A stretch of 64,000 nucleotides of DNA from JALZVT01 sp039029135 (lineage in GTDB: Bacteria > Pseudomonadota > Gammaproteobacteria > Pseudomonadales > Azotimanducaceae): positions 1 to 64,000 of the forward strand of contig JBCCGT010000003.1 in NCBI GenBank assembly GCA_039029135.1, given 5' to 3'. The stretch's first letter is position 1. Every line of letters starts with the position of its first letter. The notes under the pieces are model-generated. The model was not told where the DNA came from. It did not search any database and saw only the letters and a list, made by a program, of their open reading frames with translations. Positions 37,701 to 46,041 of the stretch are shown piece after piece. Made by a program: the position numbers and the translations under genes.

Positions 37701-38822
37701 ATGGCTAAAGAACTCTCTGGCGCAGGTCTGCGCGGACAAAGCGCCGGCGAAACGGCGCTGTGCACGGTCGGCAAAACCGGCACGGGTCTGACGTACCGCG
37801 GCTACGACATTTCTGAGTTGGCCGCAGGCGCGACCTTCGAAGAGGTGGCTTATCTCATTTTCTATGGCGAGCTGCCGACCCAGGCGCAGTTGGAAGCGTA
37901 CAAAGAACGGCTGCGTCCAATGCGCGCGCTGCCGGATACACTGAAAGAAGTGCTCGAGCGAATTCCCGCGGCGGCACATCCCATGGACGTGATGCGTACC
38001 GGCTGCTCGATGCTGGGTAATCTCGAACCCGAAGGCGATTTCTCGAATCAGCAGGATGCCGCCGATCGTCTGCTCGGTGCGCTGCCGTCGATCATTACCT
38101 ACTGGTATCGCTACTCACACGACGGCGTGCGTCAGTCGACGGATACGAAATCGGATTGTATCGCCGGGCATTTCCTGGAGATGCTGACCGGCGAAGTCCC
38201 GAACGAATTGCATCAGCGCGTGATGGATGTATCTCTCATTCTTTATGCAGAGCACGAGTTTAACGCGTCGACATTCACGGCCCGCGTGTGCGCATCTACG
38301 CTCTCGGACATGCATTCCTGCGTGACGGGCGCCATCGGTTCGCTGCGTGGTCCGCTGCACGGCGGGGCTAACGAGGCGGCGATGGAGCTGATCGAACAGT
38401 TCGCCAGTCCTGAGGAAGCGATCGCCGCCGTGCATGGCATGTTCGAGCGCAAAGAAAAGATCATGGGCTTCGGCCACGCAATTTACAGCGAATCGGACCC
38501 GCGCAATGGAATCATCAAGGTGTGGTCGGAAAAACTCGCAAGCGATGTGGGCGACACGGTGCTGTACCCGGTGTCCTGCGCGGTCGAGAAGGTGATGTGG
38601 GACGAAAAGAAGCTGTTTGCCAACGCGGACTTCTTCCACGCGTCCGCTTATCACTTCATGGGTATACCGACCAAGCTGTTCACGCCCATATTCGTCTGTT
38701 CCCGGCTTACCGGCTGGGCGGCGCACGTCATGGAGCAGCGCAGCAACAACCGCATCATTCGCCCGAGCGCAGACTACGTCGGCCCCGACGCCCGCAGCTT
38801 CGTCGCGATCGACGATCGCTAG
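37701..38822 (+). CDS. prpC: 2-methylcitrate synthase PrpC
   Basis: Condenses propionyl-CoA with oxaloacetate. In 373 residues it shows the citrate-synthase-family features of the short methylcitrate branch: YRGYDISELA near the N-terminus, SLRGPLHGGANEAAMEL with one active-site histidine, MGFGHAIYSESDPR with the second, and the aspartate region NADFFHASAY. GGAAGGGG precedes the ATG at about seven bases. It follows prpB and lies ten bases before rraA. Confidence 0.95.
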   Translation: MAKELSGAGLRGQSAGETALCTVGKTGTGLTYRGYDISELAAGATFEEVAYLIFYGELPTQAQLEAYKERLRPMRALPDTLKEVLERIPAAAHPMDVMRTGCSMLGNLEPEGDFSNQQDAADRLLGALPSIITYWYRYSHDGVRQSTDTKSDCIAGHFLEMLTGEVPNELHQRVMDVSLILYAEHEFNASTFTARVCASTLSDMHSCVTGAIGSLRGPLHGGANEAAMELIEQFASPEEAIAAVHGMFERKEKIMGFGHAIYSESDPRNGIIKVWSEKLASDVGDTVLYPVSCAVEKVMWDEKKLFANADFFHASAYHFMGIPTKLFTPIFVCSRLTGWAAHVMEQRSNNRIIRPSADYVGPDARSFVAIDDR

Positions 38823-38832
38823 TTCGCGCCGC

Positions 38833-39336
38833 GTGAGCGAGTCGCAGACCGCGCCCTGGGCGCTACCGGACCTGTTCGATGCGAATCCGGATGTCCTGAT
38901 CGCGGCCGAGCCGCTGTTCAGTGACTTCGGCGGCCGGGAGCGCTTCTGTGGTCCCATCGCGACGATCAAGTGCCACGAGGACAACTCGCTCGTCGCTGAA
39001 CGCGTGCGCCAACCCGGCGAGGGTCGAGTGTTGGTGGTGGACGGCGGCGGTTCGCTGCGCTGCGCGCTCTTGGGCGACAACCTCGCGCAGGCGGCAGTTG
39101 ATAGCGGCTGGGCGGGGATTGTCATCAACGGCTGTGCGCGCGACGTCGAGATCCTGCGGACGCTGCCGCTGGGCGTGCGCGCCCTCGCGCCGCACCCGCA
39201 GAAGAGCATCAAGCGGGGCATCGGCGAAGCCGATTTGCCGCTGCGTTTTGCCGGGGTGATGTTTCTGCCGGATGCCTGGCTCTACGCCGATGCCAACGGC
39301 ATTGGCGTAGCTGGCGTCGCGCTCGACCTGGACTAG
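38833..39336 (+). CDS. rraA: RraA-family protein (ribonuclease E activity regulator / aldolase-like)
   Basis: A trimeric protein with the RraA fold; in E. coli it inhibits RNase E, while related proteins are 4-hydroxy-4-methyl-2-oxoglutarate aldolases. The 167 residues include FGGRERFCGPIATIKCHEDN, RVLVVDGGGSLRCALLGDNLA and GIVINGCARDVEIL. The GTG at 38833, ten bases after the prpC stop, gives the family length. Position in the prp transcript suggests coexpression but does not prove a metabolic role. Which of the two activities it has cannot be decided from sequence alone. Confidence 0.88.
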   Translation: MSESQTAPWALPDLFDANPDVLIAAEPLFSDFGGRERFCGPIATIKCHEDNSLVAERVRQPGEGRVLVVDGGGSLRCALLGDNLAQAAVDSGWAGIVINGCARDVEILRTLPLGVRALAPHPQKSIKRGIGEADLPLRFAGVMFLPDAWLYADANGIGVAGVALDLD

Positions 39337-39368
39337 GCGCGCTCGCGCTGGCTTAGCAGCGGCGCACG

Positions 39369-40367
39369 CTACAGCTTCAGCAGGCGCAGATCCGGGTCCG
39401 GACTTGAGCGCTCCCAGTAGCGCGAGAAGCGCGTAACGAGTCGCTGGGCGTGCACCGGCGCGTAGGCGTCGGCCCAGCCCCGCAGTGCCTCCGGCTCGGA
39501 CTGCACCCACAGGCCGGTATCGTCGGCTACCGCCCAGCTTTGCTCGTCGACCTTCATTTGCTCGGGCGTGCGCCGTACCCGAATCTTGTTGTCCAGCCGC
39601 TGGGCGAGTTCGATCAGGGCGTGGCCGTTGGCGACGATGAGGCTCGAGTCGCGTATGAGTATCTGTACCTCGGCCGTGGCGGTGCCGCGGGCGAGGGCAG
39701 AGATGCGCTCGACGAACGCCGGGTCGTCGAACAGCGCGGGCTCGAGCTGCGGGCTGAAGATCAGCAGGCGACGGCGCGCGCCGGACAGCACCCGCAGCAG
39801 CTCTTCTTTGGCCGCGTCTTCCGCGTCGAACTCCCGCAGCGAGGACTGACGCTCGTCGTCTTGCTCCGCGGTCTCAATCACGGCGGGGGCGGGGCGCGGC
39901 TGGTCCGCGTCAAACGGGCTCGCGAAGGCAATCATGAGCGGATGGCTCATGGGAACGTGGCGCACGCCGGCCACCGAGAACGCGTGGTCTCGCACGCGAA
40001 ATCCCTGACGTTCGTAGAAGGGTTGCGCGGCCGCCAGCGCGTCGACCCGCAGCTCGGGCAATTCGTCCCGGGCCGCGGCGTCGAGGGCCTGCCTGACCAG
40101 TCGAGCGCCGATGCGCTTTCCGCGCTGCTCGCGCGTGACCGCGACCCGCCCGAGCTCTGCCCAGTCACCGCTGCCTCTGATCAGCCGCGCGGCGCCGACG
40201 AGCTGGCCGGCACTGTTCAGCGCGATGAGGTGTTCGGCATCGAGGTCATCCGGGTCCTCGAGCAGCAGCGCCGGCAGCTGCAGCTCTTCCAGCAGTACGA
40301 GCTGTCGCAGCGCGCGTAGAGCGTCACCGCGCTCTGCCCAGCTCGCGCTGACGATGTGAATGTCCAT
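39369..40367 (-). CDS. GNAT acetyltransferase fused to a PLD-like C-terminal domain
   Basis: 332 residues in two parts. Residues 1-150 form a GNAT domain: acetyl-CoA loop RVAVTREQRGKRIGARLV and the late strand FYERQGFRVRD. After an acidic linker (residues about 155-180) comes a region from KEELLRVLSGARRRLLIFSPQLEPALFD to WVQSEPEALRGWADAYAP that resembles the phospholipase-D-like domain often attached to such acetyltransferases (DUF7931 type). No complete HxK catalytic motif is visible. The ATG at 40367 is chosen over 40445, which adds unrelated arginine/proline-rich sequence. It lies downstream of purB, 31 bases after its stop. Confidence 0.78.
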   Translation of the reverse strand: MDIHIVSASWAERGDALRALRQLVLLEELQLPALLLEDPDDLDAEHLIALNSAGQLVGAARLIRGSGDWAELGRVAVTREQRGKRIGARLVRQALDAAARDELPELRVDALAAAQPFYERQGFRVRDHAFSVAGVRHVPMSHPLMIAFASPFDADQPRPAPAVIETAEQDDERQSSLREFDAEDAAKEELLRVLSGARRRLLIFSPQLEPALFDDPAFVERISALARGTATAEVQILIRDSSLIVANGHALIELAQRLDNKIRVRRTPEQMKVDEQSWAVADDTGLWVQSEPEALRGWADAYAPVHAQRLVTRFSRYWERSSPDPDLRLLKL

Positions 40368-40398
40368 CCCGCTCACCGAGTCCCGTCCGATCTGCCGC

Positions 40399-41793
40399 TC
40401 AGGATCGTTGCCGCGGCCAGGCCGCGGCCAGGTCGGCCGCGGCACCGATATAGGTGTCCGGTCGCAGCGCCGCGAGCCGTGCTGTCTCCGCGGGTGGCAG
40501 CGCGAGATCGATCAGCAGCTGCTGATAGGTCTCCGCATCGAGCTGACGGCCGCGGGTGGCGGCCTTCAGCGCTTCGTAGGGCTCACGCATGCCCAGCCGG
40601 CGCATGACGGTCTGGACGGCTTCGCCCAGCACCTCCCAGCTTTGGTCGAGGTCTTCCGCCAGCCGCGTCGGCGCAAGCTCCAGCTTGCCCAGGCCGCGCC
40701 CGCAGGCTCGCCAGCTAAGCAGGCTATGGGCCAGCGCTGAACCGATGTTGCGCAGCGCCGTCGAATCCGACAGATCGCGCTGCCAGCGCGACACGGGTAG
40801 CTTGTTCGCCAGATGATCGAGCAGCGCGTTGGCGACGCCGAGGTTGCCTTCGCTGTTTTCGAAATCGATCGGATTGACCTTGTGCGGCATGGTGCTCGAG
40901 CCGGTCTCGCCCTCGACCTTGCGCTGTCGAAAGTAGCCGATAGAGATGTAGCTCCAGAGATCACGATCGAGATCCAACACGATCTGGTTGAAGCGCATGA
41001 GGGCGTGAAACAGCTCCGCCAGGTAGTCGTGCGGCTCGATCTGTGTGGTGTACGCGTTCTGCTCAAGTCCCAGCGCGCCGAGAAAACGCCCGGCAAGCGC
41101 CTGCCAGTCGACCTCCGGATAGGCCACCTGGTGTGCGTTGTAATTGCCTACCGCACCGTTGAACTTGGCCAGCAGCGCCACCGCCGCGACCTGGCTGCGC
41201 GCACGCGCGAGCCGGGCGCACACGTTGGCGAATTCCTTGCCCATGGTGGTAGGCGAGGCCGCCTGACCGTGGGTGCGCGACAGCATGGGCTGGTCTGCGA
41301 AGATCCCGGCGAGCGCAGATAGCGCGTCGATCAGCTCGTCCATGGCCGGCAGAATCACGCGGTCGCGCGCGGCCTGCAGCATGCCCGCGTAGGCCACGTT
41401 GTTGATGTCCTCCGACGTCGCCGCGAAGTGCACAAATTCGAGGTGTGCCTCATAGCCCTCGATCGCCGCGATGCGATTCTTGACGAAATACTCGACGGCC
41501 TTGACGTCGTGATTGGTGGTGCGCTCGAAGGACTTGACCTGTTCCGCGTCGGCGACGCTGAAATCCTCAAAGATCGCCCGAAAGACGGCCGGGTCCGCGG
41601 GCGTCGGCAGCTCCGCGATGGCCGGATCGTCGGCGAGGGCCAGAAACCACTCGACCTCGGTGCGGACCCGATAGCGGATCAACCCGAACTCGCTCAGATA
41701 GGGGGCCAGCGGGGCTACCTGGCGCTGGTAGCGACCGTCGATCGCGCTGATGGCGCTCAGCGGGCTTGGGGGCAATGATTCTGAATCTGGCAT
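40399..41793 (-). CDS. purB: Adenylosuccinate lyase
   Basis: Catalyses two fumarate-releasing steps in purine and AMP synthesis. The 464-residue protein begins LSAISAIDGRYQRQV and has the fumarase/lyase signature GSSTMPHKVNPIDFENSEG near residue 295, with the catalytic TSEDINN region near 125 and SRTHGQAASPTTMG near 170. It is last of the mnmA-hflD-purB series, starting 72 bases after hflD. Confidence 0.97.
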   Translation of the reverse strand: MPDSESLPPSPLSAISAIDGRYQRQVAPLAPYLSEFGLIRYRVRTEVEWFLALADDPAIAELPTPADPAVFRAIFEDFSVADAEQVKSFERTTNHDVKAVEYFVKNRIAAIEGYEAHLEFVHFAATSEDINNVAYAGMLQAARDRVILPAMDELIDALSALAGIFADQPMLSRTHGQAASPTTMGKEFANVCARLARARSQVAAVALLAKFNGAVGNYNAHQVAYPEVDWQALAGRFLGALGLEQNAYTTQIEPHDYLAELFHALMRFNQIVLDLDRDLWSYISIGYFRQRKVEGETGSSTMPHKVNPIDFENSEGNLGVANALLDHLANKLPVSRWQRDLSDSTALRNIGSALAHSLLSWRACGRGLGKLELAPTRLAEDLDQSWEVLGEAVQTVMRRLGMREPYEALKAATRGRQLDAETYQQLLIDLALPPAETARLAALRPDTYIGAAADLAAAWPRQRS

Positions 41794-41865
41794 GCGACGG
41801 GACTCTCAGCGGACAGGTAACGAGCATTAAATTGTGGCGGCGGTAGCGTCGGGCCGGCGGTCATA

Positions 41866-42516
41866 TCAGTGCAGGGGACGCTCTGCGGCGTGCGCGCCGA
41901 GCGCGCTCTCCAGCCGTTCGACCGCCTGGCGAATACGCTTGCGAAACAGCAGCAGGTGCCAGCGACGACCGCCGTATTGGTGCCACAGCCAGGCGAAGCG
42001 CACGCCCATCAGCAGCAGCGTGCGGATTCTGGCCGCGACTTCCGGGCGCTGCAACGTGCCCGGTGCGCCGCGAACCTGAATCCGCTGATCGAGGGTGCCG
42101 AGCGTGCGCACGTAGACGGCGGCGAGGGTCTCAAAGGGTACGCTGTCCTGCCGACCGCTGGCGCTGATCTCTTCCAGCGCGTCGCCCAGGCGGGCGACCA
42201 CCGGCGGCTGGGCACGCAGCTGACCCGTGGCGTCGAGTATCGCCAGCACGTAGCGCAGGGCCTGCAGTTCGTCCGCATCCGGCCGCGCGAGCATGCGGCG
42301 AGTCTGGCGCATGCCGCCGCGGAGGTCACAGTGCGTGGTCAGCGCGGTAAAGCTGTCGGGATTCTGGGCCAATAGCGCGCTCTCCAGTTCCCGTGCGAGA
42401 GCATGTGGCACTTCGATGCCCTGCGCCTCGGCGTGGACCGCACGGCCGACCTCGGCGATGCCGCAAAAGGCCCAGGCCCGGCGCAGGTCGACGGCGTCCA
42501 GGGTCGGGGCGCTCAT
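41866..42516 (-). CDS. hflD: High frequency lysogenization protein HflD homologue
   Basis: A peripheral membrane helical protein, first known from its effect on phage lambda CII; its housekeeping role is not settled. The 216-residue product shows the family run ALLAQNPDSFTALTT, then LRYVLAILDATGQLRAQPPVVARLGDALEEIS, and ends with IRTLLLMGVRFAWLWHQYGGRRWHLLLFRKRI. The ATG at 42516 overlaps the mnmA stop by four bases (ATGA). Position between mnmA and purB is conserved across gammaproteobacteria. Confidence 0.92.
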   Translation of the reverse strand: MSAPTLDAVDLRRAWAFCGIAEVGRAVHAEAQGIEVPHALARELESALLAQNPDSFTALTTHCDLRGGMRQTRRMLARPDADELQALRYVLAILDATGQLRAQPPVVARLGDALEEISASGRQDSVPFETLAAVYVRTLGTLDQRIQVRGAPGTLQRPEVAARIRTLLLMGVRFAWLWHQYGGRRWHLLLFRKRIRQAVERLESALGAHAAERPLH

Positions 42517-43724
42517 GCGTTGCACCCCGCCGCGACGATCCGGCCGCCGCCGAGACACAGGTCCTCGCTGTACAGGCACGCGTACTGGCCAGGCGTTACG
42601 GCGCGCTGGGGAGCGGCGAAGCGCAGCAGCGCGCCGCCGTCGGCGGCAGGGCTGATCTCCACGTCCTGATCGGGCTGGCGATAGCGGACCTTCGCCCGCA
42701 ACGTCCCGGGTGCAGCCGGGGAGGCGAGGGGATCCAGCGCCGGGTCGCCCAGCCAATTGATGCCCTCGACCCGCAGCCAGTCGCGTTCCAGTGCGCGCGG
42801 GTCCTGACTCACGACCAGCGCGTTGCGCGGTTCGTCCTTGGCGCAGACGTACCAGGGCGCGTCACCGGTGCCTGCCTGACCGCCGATGCCGAGTCCCTGC
42901 CGTTGACCGAGCGTGTAGTAGGGCAGGCCGCGGTGGGTGCCCAGCGTGCGGCCGGAAGTCGTCACGATCGCGCCCGGTCGTTCCGGGAGATAGCGCGCGA
43001 GGAAGTCGGCGAAGCGCCGCTCGCCGATGAAACAGATCCCGGTGGAGTCCTTTTTCGCGTGATTGGCAAAGCCATGGCGGCTCGCGAGCGCACGCACCTC
43101 GGGCTTGGTCAGCTCGCCGAGTGGGAACAGGCAGCGTCGCAGCCGCGCAAGCGGGACGTCCTGCAGAAAATAGGTCTGGTCTTTGTTGCCGTCCCGAGCC
43201 TTCGCGAGCCGACCGTCCTGCCAGCGTGCGTAGTGGCCGGTGGCGATCCAGGTGGCCCCCAGAGTCTCGGCGTAGTCGATGAACTGCGCGAACTTGATCT
43301 CTCGGTTGCACAGCACATCAGGATTCGGGGTGCGCCCGGCCGCGTATTCTGCGAGGAAGGCCTCGAACACCTGCTCCCAGTATTCGTGCGCGAAATTGGC
43401 GGTATGCAGGACGATGCCGAGCTGCTCCGCGACACGGCGGGCGTCCGCCAGATCCGCCTCGGCCGTGCAGTATTCCGTGCCGTCGTCCTCATCCCAATTC
43501 TTCATAAATAGCCCCTCGACGGCGTAGCCCTGCTCAAGGAGGAGCGCCGCGGCGACCGATGAATCCACGCCGCCGGACATGCCGACGAGCACCCGAGCGC
43601 CCGCTGCGGGGGCCCCCGCAGCAGGCGCCGGGTTCCATTCGGGATCGGAGGCACGATCGGAGCGGAAATCGGATGCGGAATCGGTTGTGGAATCCGTTGT
43701 GGAATCGGAGGTTGGCGTTGTCAT
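42513..43724 (-). CDS. mnmA: tRNA-specific 2-thiouridylase MnmA
   Basis: Adds sulfur to U34 of tRNA-Glu, -Gln and -Lys using the Tus relay. The PP-loop is GMSGGVDSSVAAALL, the catalytic cysteines are in PNPDVLCNREIKF and STGICFIGER, and ATGHYARW and KDQTYFL are family motifs. The first 40 residues are an Asp/Ser/Thr-rich extension, MTTPTSDSTTDSTTDS and onward, encoded by 12-bp tandem repeats. In relatives the protein begins only about 5-8 residues before GMSGG, so a GTG codon five residues before that motif is an alternative start. TusBCDE are encoded at 57-59 kb. Divergent from moaC. Confidence 0.96.
   Translation of the reverse strand: MTTPTSDSTTDSTTDSASDFRSDRASDPEWNPAPAAGAPAAGARVLVGMSGGVDSSVAAALLLEQGYAVEGLFMKNWDEDDGTEYCTAEADLADARRVAEQLGIVLHTANFAHEYWEQVFEAFLAEYAAGRTPNPDVLCNREIKFAQFIDYAETLGATWIATGHYARWQDGRLAKARDGNKDQTYFLQDVPLARLRRCLFPLGELTKPEVRALASRHGFANHAKKDSTGICFIGERRFADFLARYLPERPGAIVTTSGRTLGTHRGLPYYTLGQRQGLGIGGQAGTGDAPWYVCAKDEPRNALVVSQDPRALERDWLRVEGINWLGDPALDPLASPAAPGTLRAKVRYRQPDQDVEISPAADGGALLRFAAPQRAVTPGQYACLYSEDLCLGGGRIVAAGCNA
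43672..43707 (-). repeat. 12-bp tandem repeat, three units, in the mnmA 5' end
   Basis: On the plus strand units GATGCGGAATCG, GTTGTGGAATCC and GTTGTGGAATCG follow each other at 43672, 43684 and 43696; more degenerate copies extend to about 43645. In the mnmA frame they encode (TDS-x) repeats in the N-terminal extension. Confidence 0.8.
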
Positions 43725-43855
43725 GGTGATATTCTATGCGACGCGAGAGATTTATCAGCAGATCAGGCTTGCCCCGCCGAACGGCGCTCCGCGCGCTGGC
43801 GAGGCCGCCGGTCGTGCACGACAGCGAGACCGGATACGGCGACAGCAGACAACCG

Positions 43856-44341
43856 ATGCCCCAATTTACCCACCTGAACGAGCGCGGCGAGGCCAACATG
43901 GTCGATGTCGCGGACAAACCGACGACGACCCGCATCGCCCGCGCCGAGGCGGTCCTGCGGATGGCGCCCGCGACCATGGCCGCGCTGCAGGCGTCGCAGC
44001 TGAAAAAGGGCGATGCCCTCGCGGTCGCCCGAATTGCCGGGATCCAGGCGGCGAAGCGGACCGCCGACCTCATCCCGCTGTGTCATCCGCTGCCCCTGAC
44101 TAAGGTCGAAATCACCTTCGACACGATCGCGGATGACGCGCTGCGGATAGAGACCCTGTGCCGGGTCGATGGTCGTACCGGGGTCGAGATGGAGGCGCTG
44201 ACCGCGGCGAGCGTCGCGGCGCTGACCGTATACGACATGTGCAAGGCGCTCGACCGGGCGATGACAATTGAAGCGGTGCAGCTCATTGAGAAGCGCGGCG
44301 GCCAGCGCGGCGACTATGTGCGCCCGCAGGTGGAGTCCTGA
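43856..44341 (+). CDS. moaC: Cyclic pyranopterin monophosphate synthase MoaC
   Basis: Second enzyme of molybdenum cofactor synthesis, forming cPMP. The 161 residues begin with FTHLNERGEANMVDVADKP and contain AAKRTADLIPLCHPLPLTKVE and GVEMEALTAASVAALTVYDM, the active-site segments. The ATG at 43856 gives the family length; in-frame upstream codons overlap the mnmA promoter region. moaD follows five bases after its stop and moaE after that; moaA is not in the window. Confidence 0.97.
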   Translation: MPQFTHLNERGEANMVDVADKPTTTRIARAEAVLRMAPATMAALQASQLKKGDALAVARIAGIQAAKRTADLIPLCHPLPLTKVEITFDTIADDALRIETLCRVDGRTGVEMEALTAASVAALTVYDMCKALDRAMTIEAVQLIEKRGGQRGDYVRPQVES

Positions 44342-44346
44342 GCGTC

Positions 44347-44613
44347 TTGGGCGCGCAGTCGATCAGCGTCACCGTGCGCTTTTTCGCGAGCCTGCGCGAA
44401 GCGACAGGCACGGAAGCCCTTGAGCTGTCGCTGGCCGGAGGGCACCTGTCCGCGCTGCGCGAGGCGCTGATCGAGCGGCTCGGCGTCGAGGCGTGCGAAC
44501 CCCTGTGGGCCGAGAACGTGCGCGTCGCGGTCAATCAGTCCATCGTGCCGGGCGCGCCGAGCTTCGCGCACGGCGACGAGGTCGCGTTTCTGCCGCCCGT
44601 GACCGGCGGCTAG
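44347..44613 (+). CDS. moaD: Molybdopterin synthase small subunit MoaD
   Basis: Ubiquitin-like sulfur carrier of molybdopterin synthase. The 88-residue product ends in the required Gly-Gly (LPPVTGG) that becomes a thiocarboxylate. SVTVRFFASLREATG is the first strand and hairpin; NQSIVPGAPSFAHGDEVAFLPP is the C-terminal part. A TTG start at 44347 is inferred because no ATG or GTG gives a sensible length. It lies five bases after the moaC stop and five bases before moaE. Confidence 0.93.
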   Translation: MGAQSISVTVRFFASLREATGTEALELSLAGGHLSALREALIERLGVEACEPLWAENVRVAVNQSIVPGAPSFAHGDEVAFLPPVTGG

Positions 44614-44618
44614 CGCTT

Positions 44619-45176
44619 GTGACCGCGCAGGAACCACAGGTTGTGATCGAGGTCGGCGAGGCCGACTTCGACCTGGGCGCCTGTTGGGCCGCGCTGCAGG
44701 CGCGGGTAGGCCCGGCCGCCGGTGCCGTCGCCGGTTTCGCGGGCTGCGTTCGCAGCGCCAACGACAGCGCTGCCGGAGGCAGCCGCGTCGGCGAGCCGGT
44801 GCGGGCGCTGGTTCTCGAGCATTATCCCGGCATGACGGAAGCCAGCATCCGAACCATCGTCGATGAGGCGCTCGCGCGCTGGACGCTGCTCGGCGTGCAT
44901 ATCGTGCACCGAGTGGGGCGGCTGCTGCCCGGCGCTCAGATTGTCATGGTTCTGGTCGCGTCCGGACATCGGGCGGAGAGCTTTGCCGCATGCGAGTTCA
45001 TCATGGACTACCTGAAGACCGACGCGGTGTTCTGGAAGCGCGAAGAGTACGTCGGCGCTAAGGCTGCGGCGGATTCGGGCGGGGCAGGCACCATGGCCGA
45101 GGGGGACGCTGGCGGCCGCTGGCTGCGCTCGGCGGAACTCGATCGCCGGCGTCGAGCCGGTTGGGTCGACGACTGA
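44619..45176 (+). CDS. moaE: Molybdopterin synthase large subunit MoaE
   Basis: Catalytic subunit that inserts two sulfurs from MoaD into cPMP. Conserved segments are AVAGFAGCVRSAND, ALVLEHYPGMTEASIR, HRVGRLLPGAQIVMVLVAS and the catalytic-lysine region LKTDAVFWKREEY. At 185 residues it is about 35 longer than E. coli; the extra is a Gly/Ala-rich insert before RWLRSAELDRRR. The GTG at 44619, five bases after the moaD stop, is chosen. Confidence 0.94.
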   Translation: MTAQEPQVVIEVGEADFDLGACWAALQARVGPAAGAVAGFAGCVRSANDSAAGGSRVGEPVRALVLEHYPGMTEASIRTIVDEALARWTLLGVHIVHRVGRLLPGAQIVMVLVASGHRAESFAACEFIMDYLKTDAVFWKREEYVGAKAAADSGGAGTMAEGDAGGRWLRSAELDRRRRAGWVDD

Positions 45177-45204
45177 GCGGCGGCGATCGCGCGCAGCTGG
45201 AGAA

Positions 45205-45567
45205 CTAGGTTTCTAGTTCGAGCTCTCGGTCCGCTACCGCGGTCGCCGGTTCCGGGCGCGCATCGCGTGCGGGCGTCGGGGTGCTCTGTGCGCTCCGCAC
45301 GTCTTCGGACGTCTCTGCCGTCTCCTCGGAGGATTCTTCCTGCGTCAGTGCGGCGTCGGCTTTCGAGGCCGCGCGGATGTTGACCGCGTGCAGGCCTTTG
45401 GGACCTTCTTGCACGTCGTAGTCAACCAGCTGGCCGGCCTTCAGCGACTTGTAGCCGTCCATCTGGATCGATGAGTAGTGCACGAAGAGGTCATCCCCGC
45501 CACCTTCAGGCAGGACGAAGCCGTAGCCCTTCGCGTTGTTGAACCACTTTACCGTTCCAGTCGCCAT
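45205..45567 (-). CDS. Cold-shock-domain protein with acidic C-terminal tail
   Basis: A 120-residue protein. Residues 1-68 are a complete cold-shock domain: GTVKWFNNAKGYGFVLPEGG with RNP1 and DDLFVHYSSIQ with RNP2, ending GPKGLHAVNIRAA. Residues 69-120 are an extra acidic, Ser/Thr/Glu-rich tail (EESSEETAETSED) that typical 70-residue Csp proteins lack. It probably binds single-stranded nucleic acid; placed opposite clpS like cspD in E. coli, so it may be a CspD relative. The long upstream region with a 16-bp tandem repeat would lie in or near its promoter and 5' leader. Confidence 0.88.
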   Translation of the reverse strand: MATGTVKWFNNAKGYGFVLPEGGGDDLFVHYSSIQMDGYKSLKAGQLVDYDVQEGPKGLHAVNIRAASKADAALTQEESSEETAETSEDVRSAQSTPTPARDARPEPATAVADRELELET

Positions 45568-45680
45568 CGAGACCCCCACTATGGCTGAATTGGCTCGCGT
45601 CTGCGCCCGCCCACAATGCCGGCTTCTGCTGCATGATCCACATGCTCGACGGAACCCTGCGTCGTGCCCCCCGGGGCGCG

Positions 45681-45742
45681 TCTGACCATTACCGCGTCGG
45701 ACCAGTACCCCGTCGGACCAGTACCCCGTCGGACCAGTACCG
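45681..45742. repeat. 16-bp tandem repeat, four units
   Basis: Units start at 45681, 45697, 45713 and 45729. Units two and three are identical, GTCGGACCAGTACCCC; the fourth is cut to 14 bases and the first differs at three positions (GTCTGACCATTACCGC). It lies 114 bases upstream of the cold-shock gene start. Confidence 0.9.
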
Positions 45743-45995
45743 GTCGGATCAGGCATCCGCGCGGCATGCGCCAGATTTTTCGCGACTCTCCTATTGTGGT
45801 ACCGGATGAGCGAACTGTCGAATATCTGGGCGAAAAAACTGACCCCAACAAATGGTGCAGGGCGGCGCACAAGGATCAAACTTCTTGACTTTCCAACGAA
45901 CTCTGCTCCGCGTCAAGCCGCCCAGTCAAGTTGCACACCCGCCGGGCGCGGGAATGCGGCAGCGATGGCGCGTCCTGGCCCCGCCCGCGCTATCA

Positions 45996-46023
45996 TTGGA
46001 CGAAGTCTCACTCTGAGTATGAC
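45996..46023 (+). promoter_or_regulatory. Candidate promoter for clpS-clpA
   Basis: TTGGAC (45996-46001) and TATGAC (46018-46023) are separated by 16 bases, and the clpS ATG follows at 46042. Confidence 0.4.
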
Positions 46024-46041
46024 GCGGTTTACAGTTACCCG

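Larger units (their letters stand above)
45568..46041. other. Divergent intergenic region csp / clpS
   Basis: A 474-base gap with no credible gene. It contains a four-unit 16-bp tandem repeat (45681-45742) nearer the cold-shock gene and a sigma-70-like promoter for clpS (45996-46023). The frames open here are short and show no conserved sequence. Confidence 0.55.

Noticed and set aside
45681..45742. CRISPR array
   Set aside because: Units are contiguous 16-mers with no unique spacers; the same applies to the arrays at 2556, 11278, 43672 and 48783.
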